Shown in pieces: positions 25,542 to 34,397 of a DNA stretch of 64,000 bases (position 1 is its first letter; every line of letters begins with the position of its first letter). The stretch is from contig NZ_CP080519.1 in NCBI RefSeq assembly GCF_019468465.1, positions 7,743,001 to 7,807,000 of the forward strand, written 5' to 3'. The DNA is from Amycolatopsis sp. DSM 110486 (GTDB lineage Bacteria > Actinomycetota > Actinomycetes > Mycobacteriales > Pseudonocardiaceae). The position numbers and the translations under genes are program-made. A model generated the notes under the pieces. It was given only the letters and a program-made list of their open reading frames with translations, made no database searches and was not told where the DNA came from.

Positions 25542-26611
25542 CGAACACAGTGCACGCCGGGCGGGCCCCGGCGGGGACCACGAACCCCGGTGGTGCCGCG
25601 GGAAGTCCGCGGCGGCTGGGTCCGAGCGCCCGCGTCGCCGGCTGGCTGGTGCTGGCCGTGGCGGGGTTCCTGCTGCCCACCCTGCTCGGCGGCTCCACCC
25701 GCATCTACACGACGTGTGTGCTCGTGGCGATCTTCGCCATGATGTCCTACGGCGCCGACGTGGTGCTGTCCTACCTCGGCGAGGTGAGCCTCGGGCACAC
25801 GCTCTTCTGGGCGGCAGGCGCCTACGCCACGGCGTACTTCACGGTGAAGTCCGGCTGGGGGCCGCTGCCGTCGCTGCTGGTGTCCCTGGCGATCGCGGCG
25901 CTGCTGGCCCTGCTCGTGGGCCTGGCGACGTTGCGCACGCGGGAGTTCGTGTTCTCGCTCGTGACGTACGCGACCGCGATCATCGGGCTCACCGTGGTGT
26001 CCAATGTGGGTGGTCTCGGCGGGTCCGACGGCATCGTCGGCGTCCCGTTGCTCACGCTGCCGGCGATCGGCGGCAGCTACGTCGCCCGGACCGACGTGGA
26101 CATCTGGCCGATCGCCTACGTCCTGCTCGTGCTCGTGATCTTCTTCATCGCGCGGTTCCGCCGGTCCCGGCTCGGGGCCAACGCCCTCATGACCCAGATG
26201 AACCCGGGCCTGGCGACCACGATGGGTGTCGACGTGCGCCGCACGCGCGTGCTGGTGTTCGTCGTGTCGGCGCCGATCAGCGCGCTCGCCGGCTGGCTGT
26301 ATGCGTTCCAGCGCAGCTACGTCAGCCCCGACCTGCTGTCGGCGTCGTTCCTGCTGTTCATGCTCACCGCCGTGATCCTGCCGGGCCGCCGTCAGCTGCT
26401 CGGCCCGCTCGTCGGGGCCGCGCTGATCACCGCGCAGCAGCAGCTCGCCTCGTTCGGCGGTGATGTCGACAAGATCGTCCTCGGCGGCGTCCTCGCTCTC
26501 GTGCTGTTGGTGTCGCCCAACGGTTTCGCGGGGCTGGGGCGCCTGCTGGTGCGCCGCCGCCACCCGGCGGCCGAAGCCTCTCCGGCAGCCACCGCTGCCG
26601 CCGACGAATGA
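25538..26611 (+). CDS. Liv-type ABC transporter permease (LivM type)
   Basis: Second permease, 357 residues. A Gly/Pro/Arg-rich cytoplasmic head of about 30 residues precedes eight to ten membrane segments. VVLSYLGEVSLGHTLFWAAGAY is the LivM signature, and ALMTQMNPGLATTMGVDVRR is the coupling loop. A short Ala/Pro-rich tail ends the protein. Coupled to LivH by ATGA; 13 nt separate it from the acyl-CoA dehydrogenase. Confidence 0.92.
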   Translation: MTNTVHAGRAPAGTTNPGGAAGSPRRLGPSARVAGWLVLAVAGFLLPTLLGGSTRIYTTCVLVAIFAMMSYGADVVLSYLGEVSLGHTLFWAAGAYATAYFTVKSGWGPLPSLLVSLAIAALLALLVGLATLRTREFVFSLVTYATAIIGLTVVSNVGGLGGSDGIVGVPLLTLPAIGGSYVARTDVDIWPIAYVLLVLVIFFIARFRRSRLGANALMTQMNPGLATTMGVDVRRTRVLVFVVSAPISALAGWLYAFQRSYVSPDLLSASFLLFMLTAVILPGRRQLLGPLVGAALITAQQQLASFGGDVDKIVLGGVLALVLLVSPNGFAGLGRLLVRRRHPAAEASPAATAAADE

Positions 26612-26624
26612 TGGGAGCCCGACC

Positions 26625-27803
26625 GTGTCCGTGATCTGGGAGCCGCCGCTGAGCCCGGAAGGTCAGCAGTGGCGGGAACTCGCCCGCAAGCTGTCCGCGG
26701 AGCACTTCGCGCCGCTGGCCGAGGAGCTCGACCGCGAGCAGCGCTACCCGTGGGAGAGCGTGCAGGTCCTCGTCGAGTCCGGCCTCGCCGGCCTCTTCAT
26801 CGGCACCGAGTACGGCGGCCAGGGCGCGAGCTTCGACGTGGTCTGCGCCGTGATCGAAGAGGTGTCGCGGACCTGCGCGTCGACCGGCGCCATCCTCACC
26901 GCTTACGCGCTCGGCGGCACCCCGGTGGTGTTGGCCGGCACCGACGAGCAGCGCCGCCGCTACCTGGGTGGCCTCGCGAGCGGCCAGGCGGTCAGCTTCG
27001 CGCTCACCGAGGAGGGTGCGGGCAGCGACGCCGCGCGCATCAGGACGACAGCCGTCCGCGAGAGGGACGGCTGGCGGATCCGCGGCGAGAAGATCTTCAT
27101 CGGCAACGGCGGCGCGTCGCAGCACTACGTCGTGTTCGCGCTGACCGACCCCGAAGCCGGAACCCGCGGCATGACGGCGTTCATGGTGGACAAGGACTCC
27201 GACGGAGTGGTCATCGACCACCTTGAAGACAAGATGGGCATCCGCGGCACGCAGACGAGCAACCTGAAGCTCGACACGGTCGTCGGCGACGACGCGATGC
27301 TCGGCGAGCTCAACAAGGGCATGAAGCTCGCGATGCTCACGCTCAACGCCGGCCGTATCACCGTGGCGGCGCAGTCGATCGGCGTCGGCCTCGCCGGCTA
27401 CGACGTCGGGTCGCGCGAAGCGGCCCGGCGGCAGACATTCGGCACGCCGATCATCGACAACCAGGGCATCTCGTTCCCGCTCGCCGACGTCGCCACCCGC
27501 CTCACCGCGGCCCGGATGATCACCCATCGCGCCGCCTGCACCTACCAGGAAGGAGGCGACGTCTCGATCCTGGGCGCGATGGCCAAGCTCGATGCGAGCG
27601 AAGCCGCCCACCGCGCGGTCGACACCGCCGTGCAGGTCTTCGGCGGCGCCGGCTACTGCAAGCCTTGCCCGGCCGAGCGGCTCTACCGGGACCAGCGGAT
27701 CCTCGAGATCTACGAGGGCACCTCGGAGATCCAGCGGCTGGTGCTCGGCCGTGCCATCAAGGCGGAGGCGCTCAAGGCCGGGGCACTCGGGGCCGCGAAG
27801 TGA
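26625..27803 (+). CDS. acyl-CoA dehydrogenase
   Basis: FAD-dependent acyl-CoA dehydrogenase, 392 residues, standard length. Blocks seen: SFALTEEGAGSDAARIRT (FAD/substrate loop), EDKMGIRGTQTSNL, and the C-terminal IYEGTSEIQRLVLGR with the catalytic Glu position of short-chain enzymes. It would make the 2,3-double bond in the CoA ester of the imported acid. The start is GTG; the frame upstream lies inside LivM. It is coupled to the cyclase-family gene by GTGA. Confidence 0.94.
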   Translation: MSVIWEPPLSPEGQQWRELARKLSAEHFAPLAEELDREQRYPWESVQVLVESGLAGLFIGTEYGGQGASFDVVCAVIEEVSRTCASTGAILTAYALGGTPVVLAGTDEQRRRYLGGLASGQAVSFALTEEGAGSDAARIRTTAVRERDGWRIRGEKIFIGNGGASQHYVVFALTDPEAGTRGMTAFMVDKDSDGVVIDHLEDKMGIRGTQTSNLKLDTVVGDDAMLGELNKGMKLAMLTLNAGRITVAAQSIGVGLAGYDVGSREAARRQTFGTPIIDNQGISFPLADVATRLTAARMITHRAACTYQEGGDVSILGAMAKLDASEAAHRAVDTAVQVFGGAGYCKPCPAERLYRDQRILEIYEGTSEIQRLVLGRAIKAEALKAGALGAAK

Positions 27804-28621
27804 GCGCTTCCTGGGAACAGCGGGTCGACTTCCCGCCGGCGGGCCGGTTCAAGGTCTACGACCTGGCGCAGCAGCTCTACACCGGGGTGCCGCACCACCC
27901 GAACCACCCGCCGTACAGCTTCTCGCTGACCAAGCGCCACGGCGAGGTGATGTACCCGGACGACGTCTCCGCGGCGGCCGAGATGATCACCACCGGTGGG
28001 CACGTCGGCACGCACGTCGACGGGCTGGCGCACGTCTCGAAGCTCGGCAAGGTCTACGGCGGCGTCGACATCGTCTCCAACCAGACCTACCCCGAGGGCA
28101 TGCTCGAAGTCTCCGTGCACGAGCTCGCGCCGATGGCCGGCCGCGGTCACCTGGTCGACGCCACGCGTGCGCTCGGGCGGCCGCTCACGCCCGAGGACGG
28201 CGTGGACGCGGACCTGTTCGAGCGGTGGTTCGCCGACAAGCCGGTGCCACAGCCGGGTTCGGTCGTGCTCGTGCGCACCGGTTGGGACGGTCTGTGGGAG
28301 GACAACGCGGCCTTCCTCGGCACCAGCACCGGCGCTCCCGGCGTGGTGCTCTCGGGTGCGCAGTGGCTCACCGACCACGGCGTCGTGGCCAGTGGCTGCG
28401 ACACCGTGGCCTACGAGCGGATGCCGAATCCGACGCTTCAGGTGCACTGCCATCTGCTCCTCGACCACGGGGTGCCGATCATGGAGGCCATGAACCTTTC
28501 GACAATCGCCGAAGACGAGGTCTGGGACTTCTTCTTCACCGCCTCGCCCTTGTCCATCCGCGGTGGCACCGGATCACCGATCCGCCCGCTGGCCTTCGTG
28601 CCCGCCGGGGCCGCCGCATGA
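27800..28621 (+). CDS. cyclase family protein (kynurenine formamidase-like metal hydrolase)
   Basis: A 273-residue member of the cyclase/kynurenine-formamidase family. The metal-binding motif GGHVGTHVDGLAH (HxGTHxDxxxH) is at about residues 68-80. Further His residues occur in HHPNHPP and VHCHLLLDHG. Relatives hydrolyse N-formylkynurenine, isatin or cyclic amides, or act in polyketide cyclisation. Here it may open a ring of the transported compound before CoA activation (inference). Overlaps both neighbours by 4 nt. Confidence 0.87.
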   Translation: MSASWEQRVDFPPAGRFKVYDLAQQLYTGVPHHPNHPPYSFSLTKRHGEVMYPDDVSAAAEMITTGGHVGTHVDGLAHVSKLGKVYGGVDIVSNQTYPEGMLEVSVHELAPMAGRGHLVDATRALGRPLTPEDGVDADLFERWFADKPVPQPGSVVLVRTGWDGLWEDNAAFLGTSTGAPGVVLSGAQWLTDHGVVASGCDTVAYERMPNPTLQVHCHLLLDHGVPIMEAMNLSTIAEDEVWDFFFTASPLSIRGGTGSPIRPLAFVPAGAAA

Positions 28622-29250
28622 CCGGCAGGACGTCCCGATCCGGGACCGGGCCGGGGCCCCGGGAGATCCTCGAGGCCGCGGCGCTCGCCTTCACCCGGAC
28701 CGGGTACGAGGCGACCACGATCGACGGCATCGCCGAGCTGCTCGGCGCGACCAAGGGCCGCGTCTACCACTACTACCGCACCAAAGCGGACATCTTCCTC
28801 GACGTGGTCCAGACCGGCATGGAGGAGATGATCGCCGGGGTGGCGCCCATCGCGGCGACCACGGACATCTCGAGCGCCGACCGGCTGTGGCGCATGGTGC
28901 ACCACCACGCCGGGCTGATGATGACCCGCAACTCGTTCCAGCGGGTGGCCGTGCAGGCGGTGGAGATGCACCGCCTGCAGGAGAACCAGGCTCACCGCGA
29001 GGCGTACCAGAAGGTGATCGCCCTGCGGGACGAGTACGAGCAGATGTTCGCCGACGTGATCGACGAGGGCAAGCGCGAAGGCCTGTTCCGCGACGTCGAT
29101 CCCCGGCTGGCCACGAAGCCGGCGCTGGGTGCCCTCAACTGGATCAGCCTCTGGTACGACCCCGAGCGCGGGGACTACGCATCCGTGCAGCGGGTGGCCA
29201 ACGAGTACGCCGACTTCATCGTCAACGGCCTGCGCAGGAGCAGAACATGA
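28618..29250 (+). CDS. TetR family transcriptional regulator
   Basis: DNA-binding regulator, 210 residues. The N-terminal HTH reads TTIDGIAELLGATKGRVYHY, followed by YRTKADIF, the canonical TetR layout. The C-terminal ligand domain resembles KstR2/FadR-type regulators of fatty acid and CoA metabolism in being all-helical with GYExTTI and EMHRLQENQAHRE features. It is encoded inside the operon between the cyclase and CoA ligase genes, so it is probably autoregulated. The CATACG palindromes at 21.8 kb are the likely sites, and a CoA thioester the likely inducer (inference). Confidence 0.92.
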   Translation: MTGRTSRSGTGPGPREILEAAALAFTRTGYEATTIDGIAELLGATKGRVYHYYRTKADIFLDVVQTGMEEMIAGVAPIAATTDISSADRLWRMVHHHAGLMMTRNSFQRVAVQAVEMHRLQENQAHREAYQKVIALRDEYEQMFADVIDEGKREGLFRDVDPRLATKPALGALNWISLWYDPERGDYASVQRVANEYADFIVNGLRRSRT

Positions 29251-30587
29251 CTTCTCCGACCACCGTCCGCCCGTACTCCGACCGCTACTGGAGCGAGGTC
29301 GAGACCTGGCCCCTGGAGCAGCTCCGCGAACTGCAGCTGGCCGCGCTGCGCAAGCAGCTCGAGTACGTGGGGGCGCACAGCGACTTCTACCGCGCGAAGT
29401 GGCGCGAGCTCGGGTTCGAACCGGGCGACGTGCGCACGCTCGAGGACCTGCGGCGGTTGCCGGTGGTCACGAAGGCGGACTACGTCGCCGACCTCGACTC
29501 CGCGGCGCCGTGGGGCACCAACGTGACGGCCGATCCGCGCGACGTGCGCCGGGTGCACTTCTCCTCCGGCACCACCGGCAGGCCGACCCCGGTGTGCTGG
29601 TCGGCGGCGGACCTCACGAGGTGGGCCGACCTCTACGCGCGCACCGGGTACGCGCAGGGCGTGCGCGACCACGACGTGTACCAGTGCCTGTTCGGCTATG
29701 CGTGGTTCGTCGGCGGTCTGGGCGCGACGGCAGGCTACGAGCGGCTCGGGGCGACGGTGCTGCCTGGCGGGTCGAGCGAGACCGAGCGGCAGATCGAGAC
29801 GATGTTTCGCTACGGCACCACGGCGATCAGCGGCACACCGTCGTTCATCCTGCACCTGGCGGAGGCCGCGGAGGCCAAGGGCACACCGCTGACGGGCTCG
29901 GCCGTGAGCCGCATCCAGGTCGGTGGCGAGCCCGGCGCCTGCGTGCCCGCGACCCGTGCGCACATCGAACGCAGGTGGGGCGCCAAGTGCTTCGACGGCT
30001 ACGGCAGCCTCGAGTTCCAGCCGATCGCGTGGGAGTGCGAGGAACAGGCGGGCGGGCATCTCGTCGAGGACTTCGCGTACGCGGAGATCGTGGACCCCGA
30101 GACGCACGAGCCGGTGCCGGACGGCACGCCCGGCGCGCTCGTGCTCACGCACCTCGACAAGCAGGCCACGCCGCTGGTGCGGTGGTGGACGGGCGACATC
30201 GTGGTGCGCGACAACGCGCGCTGCGGCTGCGGGCGCACCCACGGGCGGCTGGCCGGCGGAGTGGTCGGCCGGGCCGACGACATGCTCGTGGTACGCGGCG
30301 TGAACCTCTTCCCGAGTGCCGTCGAGCAGGTGGTGCGGCGGACCGCGGGCACCACGGGGGAGTACCTGATCGTGCTCGACGAGGACGTCACCGACCCCGC
30401 CACCGGGTACCTGACCGGCATCAAGCTGCGGGTCGAGGTCGAGCAGGGCGTGCCCGAGGACTTCGGCTCCCGGCTCGCCGCGGCGGTGCGTGCGGAGCTG
30501 ACCGTGCGCTGCGTCGCCGAGCCGGTGCCCGAAGGCACCTTGCCGCGCAGCACGCACAAGACCAAGCGGGTGGTGCGCGCCGGCTGA
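29247..30587 (+). CDS. phenylacetate-CoA ligase family AMP-binding enzyme
   Basis: AMP-forming acid-CoA ligase, 446 residues, the length of PaaK-type ligases. The P-loop-like motif is FSSGTTGRPTPVCW, followed by GTPSFILHLAE, FDGYGSLEFQPIAWEC (A5 region), WWTGDIV and the C-terminal GRADDMLVVRGVNLFPSAVE. It should activate the imported acid to its CoA ester as entry to the pathway; PaaK homologues accept aryl and other cyclic acids. It overlaps the TetR stop by 4 nt and is 41 nt from the thiolase, the widest gap in the operon. Confidence 0.92.
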   Translation: MTSPTTVRPYSDRYWSEVETWPLEQLRELQLAALRKQLEYVGAHSDFYRAKWRELGFEPGDVRTLEDLRRLPVVTKADYVADLDSAAPWGTNVTADPRDVRRVHFSSGTTGRPTPVCWSAADLTRWADLYARTGYAQGVRDHDVYQCLFGYAWFVGGLGATAGYERLGATVLPGGSSETERQIETMFRYGTTAISGTPSFILHLAEAAEAKGTPLTGSAVSRIQVGGEPGACVPATRAHIERRWGAKCFDGYGSLEFQPIAWECEEQAGGHLVEDFAYAEIVDPETHEPVPDGTPGALVLTHLDKQATPLVRWWTGDIVVRDNARCGCGRTHGRLAGGVVGRADDMLVVRGVNLFPSAVEQVVRRTAGTTGEYLIVLDEDVTDPATGYLTGIKLRVEVEQGVPEDFGSRLAAAVRAELTVRCVAEPVPEGTLPRSTHKTKRVVRAG

Positions 30588-30628
30588 CGAACCCGACTTT
30601 TCCGGACCCACGCGACGAGAGGCGGAAG

Positions 30629-31807
30629 ATGAGCAGGGAAGTGTTTCTGGTGGGGGGCGTCCGCACACCGAACGGGCGCTACGGCGGTGCGTTGCGCGAC
30701 GTGCGCACGGTCGAGCTCGGCGGTATCGCGGGCGCGGCGGCGCTGGAGCGGGCCGGGGTGCCGGCCGACGCCGTCGACGAAGCGGTGGTGAGCAACTGCC
30801 GGCAGGCGGGCAACGGTCCCAACCCGGGCCGCCAGGTCGCGCTGCGCGCCGGGGTGGCGCAGCGGGTGCCGGCGCAGACCATCAACATGGCGTGCGCTTC
30901 GGGCCTGAAGACCGTGCAGCTGGCCCACCAGTCGGTGCTCGGGGGTAGCGCCGACGTGGCGCTCGCGATCGCGGTCGAGAGCATGAGCACGATGCCGTTC
31001 ATCGCGCCGTACACGCTGCGCTGGGAGGGCACTCGCCGCGGCGACATCACGCTCGCCGACGGCTGGCGCGACGGCGGCACCGACCCGATCTGCGGCATGA
31101 ACATGGGGCAGACGGCGGAAAAGGTGTCGCGCGAGTTCGGGATCTCGCGGGCCGCGCAGGACGAATGGTCGGCCCGCAGCCACGAACGTGTGATGCGGGC
31201 GTGGGACGAGGGCCGGTTCGAAGGTCAGGTCGTGGCGGTCGAGAGCGAGAACGGTTCGCTCGCCACGGACGAGACCTACCGGCGCGACACCAGCCTCGAG
31301 CGGCTCGCGAAACTGCGCGCTTCTTTCGAGCAGGACGGCACGGTGACCGCCGGCAACTCCAGCCAGATGGCCGACGGCGCCGCCGGCATCGTCGTGGCCA
31401 GTGGCGACGCAGTCGAACGGCACGGCCTGAAGCCGCGGGCGCGGATCCTGTCCTTCGCGGCCGTCGGGGTCGACCCGAGCATGATGGGCGTCGGCCCCAC
31501 GGCGGCGATCCCGGCGGCGCTCGCCTCGGCCGGACTGTCCACAAGCGACATCGACCTGTTCGAGATCAACGAGGCTTTCGCCGCGCAGATCGTGCAGAAC
31601 GTCCGCGAGCTCAAGCTCGACGAGGACCGGGTGAACGTCAACGGCGGTGGCATCGCGCTGGGCCACCCGACCGGGCAGAGCGGGCTGCGGCTCGTGGTGA
31701 CGCTGCTGTCCGAGCTGGAGCGCCGCGGCGCGCGGCTCGGCGTGGCCAGCCTGTGCGTCGGTGGCGGGATGGGCGTCGCCGCGGTGATCGAGGCGGTGGC
31801 GGCGTGA
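30629..31807 (+). CDS. thiolase (acetyl-CoA C-acyltransferase)
   Basis: Degradative-type thiolase, 392 residues. The nucleophilic Cys89 is in NMACASGLK; NEAFAAQ, the His in GGGIALGHPTGQSG, and the second Cys in SLCVGGGMG complete the catalytic set. It would cleave a 3-ketoacyl-CoA with CoA. Ribosome site GAGGCGGAAG. A 41-nt gap before it and its own ribosome site could allow separate translation. Coupled to the dehydrogenase by GTGA. Confidence 0.94.
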   Translation: MSREVFLVGGVRTPNGRYGGALRDVRTVELGGIAGAAALERAGVPADAVDEAVVSNCRQAGNGPNPGRQVALRAGVAQRVPAQTINMACASGLKTVQLAHQSVLGGSADVALAIAVESMSTMPFIAPYTLRWEGTRRGDITLADGWRDGGTDPICGMNMGQTAEKVSREFGISRAAQDEWSARSHERVMRAWDEGRFEGQVVAVESENGSLATDETYRRDTSLERLAKLRASFEQDGTVTAGNSSQMADGAAGIVVASGDAVERHGLKPRARILSFAAVGVDPSMMGVGPTAAIPAALASAGLSTSDIDLFEINEAFAAQIVQNVRELKLDEDRVNVNGGGIALGHPTGQSGLRLVVTLLSELERRGARLGVASLCVGGGMGVAAVIEAVAA

Positions 31808-33291
31808 GTGATCTCGCCGGGCTGAAGGTCGTCGTCGCGGGCCTCGGGCCGATGGGCCGCGACATCAGCCGCGTCTTCGACCGCGCCGGGGCGGACGTGC
31901 GCGTGGTCGACGTCTCGCCGGAGCTGACCGAGGCAGGGCTGGCGAAGATCCGGGCCGAAGCCGAGTCCGCGGGCGAAACCGTGTCGTCGATCTCGGGCGC
32001 CACGCTCGCCGAGGCGGTGCCGGACGCGGACGTGTTCCTCGAGGCGGTCGTGGAGGACATGGGCGTGAAGCGGGTGCTGCTCGCCGAAGTCGCCACGCTC
32101 GGGCGCGCCGACCTGCTGGTCGCGTCGAACACGTCCTCGCTGTCCGTGGGGGAGATGGGCAAGGCGTTCGGTGACCCGGCTCGGGTCGTCGGCATGCACT
32201 TCTTCAACCCCGCCACCAAGATGCGGCTCGTCGAGGTGATCGTGGGCGGCGGGACGAGCGAGGCCGTGGCCGAGCAGGCCCGCGGGCTGGCCGAAGCGCT
32301 CGGCAAGACCGCGGTGGTGTGCCGGGACTCGCCGAACTTCATCGTCAACCGCGTGTGCCGGCCCCTGTACTACGAAGCGCAGCTGCTCGTCACGCAAGGC
32401 GTGCCGGCGGGTGTGGTGGACGCCGCCGCGTCCGGAGGTCTCGGCCACCCGATGGGACCGTTGACGCTGCTGGACTTCACCGGCCTGCACACGCACCTCG
32501 GCTCGTCCGAGACGGCGCTGCGCGAGTTCGGCGACCCCCGCTACCGGCCGATCCCGCTGGCCCGGTCCTTGGTGCGCAGCGGCTTCACCGGCCGAGCGGC
32601 CGGCCGCGGCTTCTACGACTACGCAACGGAAAAACCGCGGGCCGCGATCGCTCACCTGCGGCGCGAGGCCGGCTCCGAGGGTGCGGACGTGCGGCTCGTC
32701 AGCGCGGGCCCGGACGCCGGCGGCCTGCCGGCGACGGCGGGCTCCCGGACGATCACGGTGTACCACTGCCACAGCCGGCCGGGTGAGGGCGACGTCGCCG
32801 CCGTGCGGGAGCTGGCCGCGGCGGGCGAGGTGGTGGTGGACAGCTCCGACGGACACTGGCTCGACGTGCTGCCCGCCGGCGTCGGCTGGCTGCGCCTGCA
32901 CCGCGCACCCGCCGGTGACGTGTTCGCCGAGGTGGTGCGCGACGACGTCGCGAAGGTGGCGCCGACCCCGGCGGTCACCGCCGTTGTGGACGCCGTCGGC
33001 GCGGCCTCGGTCGAAGTCCCGGCCCTGCCGGGGCTCGTGGTCGACCGGCTGGCCTGCTCCATGGTCAACGAGGCGGCCGGGCTGGTCGAGGAAGGAACCG
33101 CGTCGGCCGGAGACGTCGACGTGGCCCTGACCCTCGGCATGAACCACCCGCGCGGCCCGTTCGAGACACTGCAGCTCGCCGGCGCGCCCGCGGTGTACGA
33201 GGCGCTGCGGTCGATGGCCGACCTCACGGGCGATCCGCGCTACCGGCCGGCGCAGTTGCTGCGGCGGCAGGCGGCGGGAGCGCGGCAGTGA
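31804..33291 (+). CDS. 3-hydroxyacyl-CoA dehydrogenase, two-domain PaaH type
   Basis: NAD-dependent 3-hydroxyacyl-CoA dehydrogenase, 495 residues. The Rossmann motif VVVAGLGPMGRDISRVF opens the protein; MHFFNPATKM holds the catalytic His. The first C-terminal domain has NRVCRPLYYEA and GHPMGPLTLLDFTG, and a second copy has MNHPRGPFETLQLAG. This double C-terminal arrangement is that of PaaH-like enzymes. It supplies the ketone for the upstream thiolase. GTG start overlaps the thiolase stop; the GTG of the next gene overlaps its own stop. Confidence 0.92.
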   Translation: MSDLAGLKVVVAGLGPMGRDISRVFDRAGADVRVVDVSPELTEAGLAKIRAEAESAGETVSSISGATLAEAVPDADVFLEAVVEDMGVKRVLLAEVATLGRADLLVASNTSSLSVGEMGKAFGDPARVVGMHFFNPATKMRLVEVIVGGGTSEAVAEQARGLAEALGKTAVVCRDSPNFIVNRVCRPLYYEAQLLVTQGVPAGVVDAAASGGLGHPMGPLTLLDFTGLHTHLGSSETALREFGDPRYRPIPLARSLVRSGFTGRAAGRGFYDYATEKPRAAIAHLRREAGSEGADVRLVSAGPDAGGLPATAGSRTITVYHCHSRPGEGDVAAVRELAAAGEVVVDSSDGHWLDVLPAGVGWLRLHRAPAGDVFAEVVRDDVAKVAPTPAVTAVVDAVGAASVEVPALPGLVVDRLACSMVNEAAGLVEEGTASAGDVDVALTLGMNHPRGPFETLQLAGAPAVYEALRSMADLTGDPRYRPAQLLRRQAAGARQ

Positions 33292-34397
33292 GTACGCCGC
33301 AGCCCTTGCGTGGCCGTCGGGTGATCGACCTGAGCCAGTACATCGCCGGCGCGGTGTGCGGGCAGGTGCTCGCCGACTACGGCGCCGACGTCGTCAAGGT
33401 CGAGCCACCCGGCGGCGACCCGTCGCGGGAGCTGGCGGGCAGCCGCTTCGGCAGCAGCTACTTCCGCGCCTACAACACGGGGAAGTCGTCCGTCGCGCTC
33501 GACCTGCGCGACCCGGCGGACCGGCTTCGCCTCGACGAACTGCTCGCCGGTGCCGACGCCGTGGTGCTCAACTTCGGCCGCCGCACCCGGGAACGGCTGC
33601 GGCTCGACGCCGCGTCGCTGCACGCGCAGCACCCCGGTCTCGTCGTGACCGTGGTCAGTGCCTACGGCGCCGACGACCCGCGCACGTGCTTCGACTCGAT
33701 CGCCCAGGCGGTGAGCGGGTTCGCCGTGCTGAACGCCGATGAGGACGGCCGCCCGAGCATCGCGGCCGGCTACCCGACCGACGTGTTCAGCGGCCTGCAC
33801 GCCGCCACGGCGACCGCGATGGCCCTCCTCGACCAGCAACGCGCACCGGCGCTGGAGATCGATGTGCCGATGATCGAGGTCGCGATGGCCTCGCTCGCCG
33901 GCCCGGCATCGCTGCTCGCCGCCGACGACGCCGCTTTCACCGCGGGGCAGGGCAACCGCGACGCCGCCACGGCACCGTCGAATGTGTACTCCTGCCGCGA
34001 CGGCTTCTGCTACGTCTACGCCGGGCTGGACAAACACTGGGCGCTGCTGCGGCCGCTTCTCGGCACAGCGGCCGGCCCGGACGCCACCGCGCGGCAGCGG
34101 CTGGCCGACCGCGCCCGGTTTGACGCCGCCGTCGAAGACTGGACCCTTCGGCACACCGTCGCCGAGGTCTGCGAACGGATGCAGGAGCTCGGCATCCCGG
34201 CCGGGCCCGTGCGCGACCCCGTCGGGGCGCTGACCGCGACCACGGCCGAGCGGCCGGGCGCGGTCGTCGCCCGCGAAGCCGGCGGTGAGGCCGTGCCGCA
34301 GTACCCCGTCTCGTTCTCCGGGCACCGGCCGCGCCGCCGGCCCGCCCCCGCGCGTCCCGAGCACGCCACCGCGAATCCCAAGGAGACAGCGCGATGA
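33288..34397 (+). CDS. CaiB/BaiF family (class III) CoA-transferase
   Basis: Class III CoA-transferase, 369 residues, or alternatively an acyl-CoA racemase. Core blocks are VIDLSQYIAGAVCGQVLADY, GADVVKVEPPGGDP and TVVSAYGADDPRT. The probable catalytic Asp is in YPTDVFSGLHAATATA. The C-terminus is a Pro/Arg-rich tail of about 25 residues. Two CoA transferase systems occur in this operon, so one likely recycles CoA at a different carbon chain. Overlaps both neighbours by 4 nt. Confidence 0.9.
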   Translation: MSTPQPLRGRRVIDLSQYIAGAVCGQVLADYGADVVKVEPPGGDPSRELAGSRFGSSYFRAYNTGKSSVALDLRDPADRLRLDELLAGADAVVLNFGRRTRERLRLDAASLHAQHPGLVVTVVSAYGADDPRTCFDSIAQAVSGFAVLNADEDGRPSIAAGYPTDVFSGLHAATATAMALLDQQRAPALEIDVPMIEVAMASLAGPASLLAADDAAFTAGQGNRDAATAPSNVYSCRDGFCYVYAGLDKHWALLRPLLGTAAGPDATARQRLADRARFDAAVEDWTLRHTVAEVCERMQELGIPAGPVRDPVGALTATTAERPGAVVAREAGGEAVPQYPVSFSGHRPRRRPAPARPEHATANPKETAR

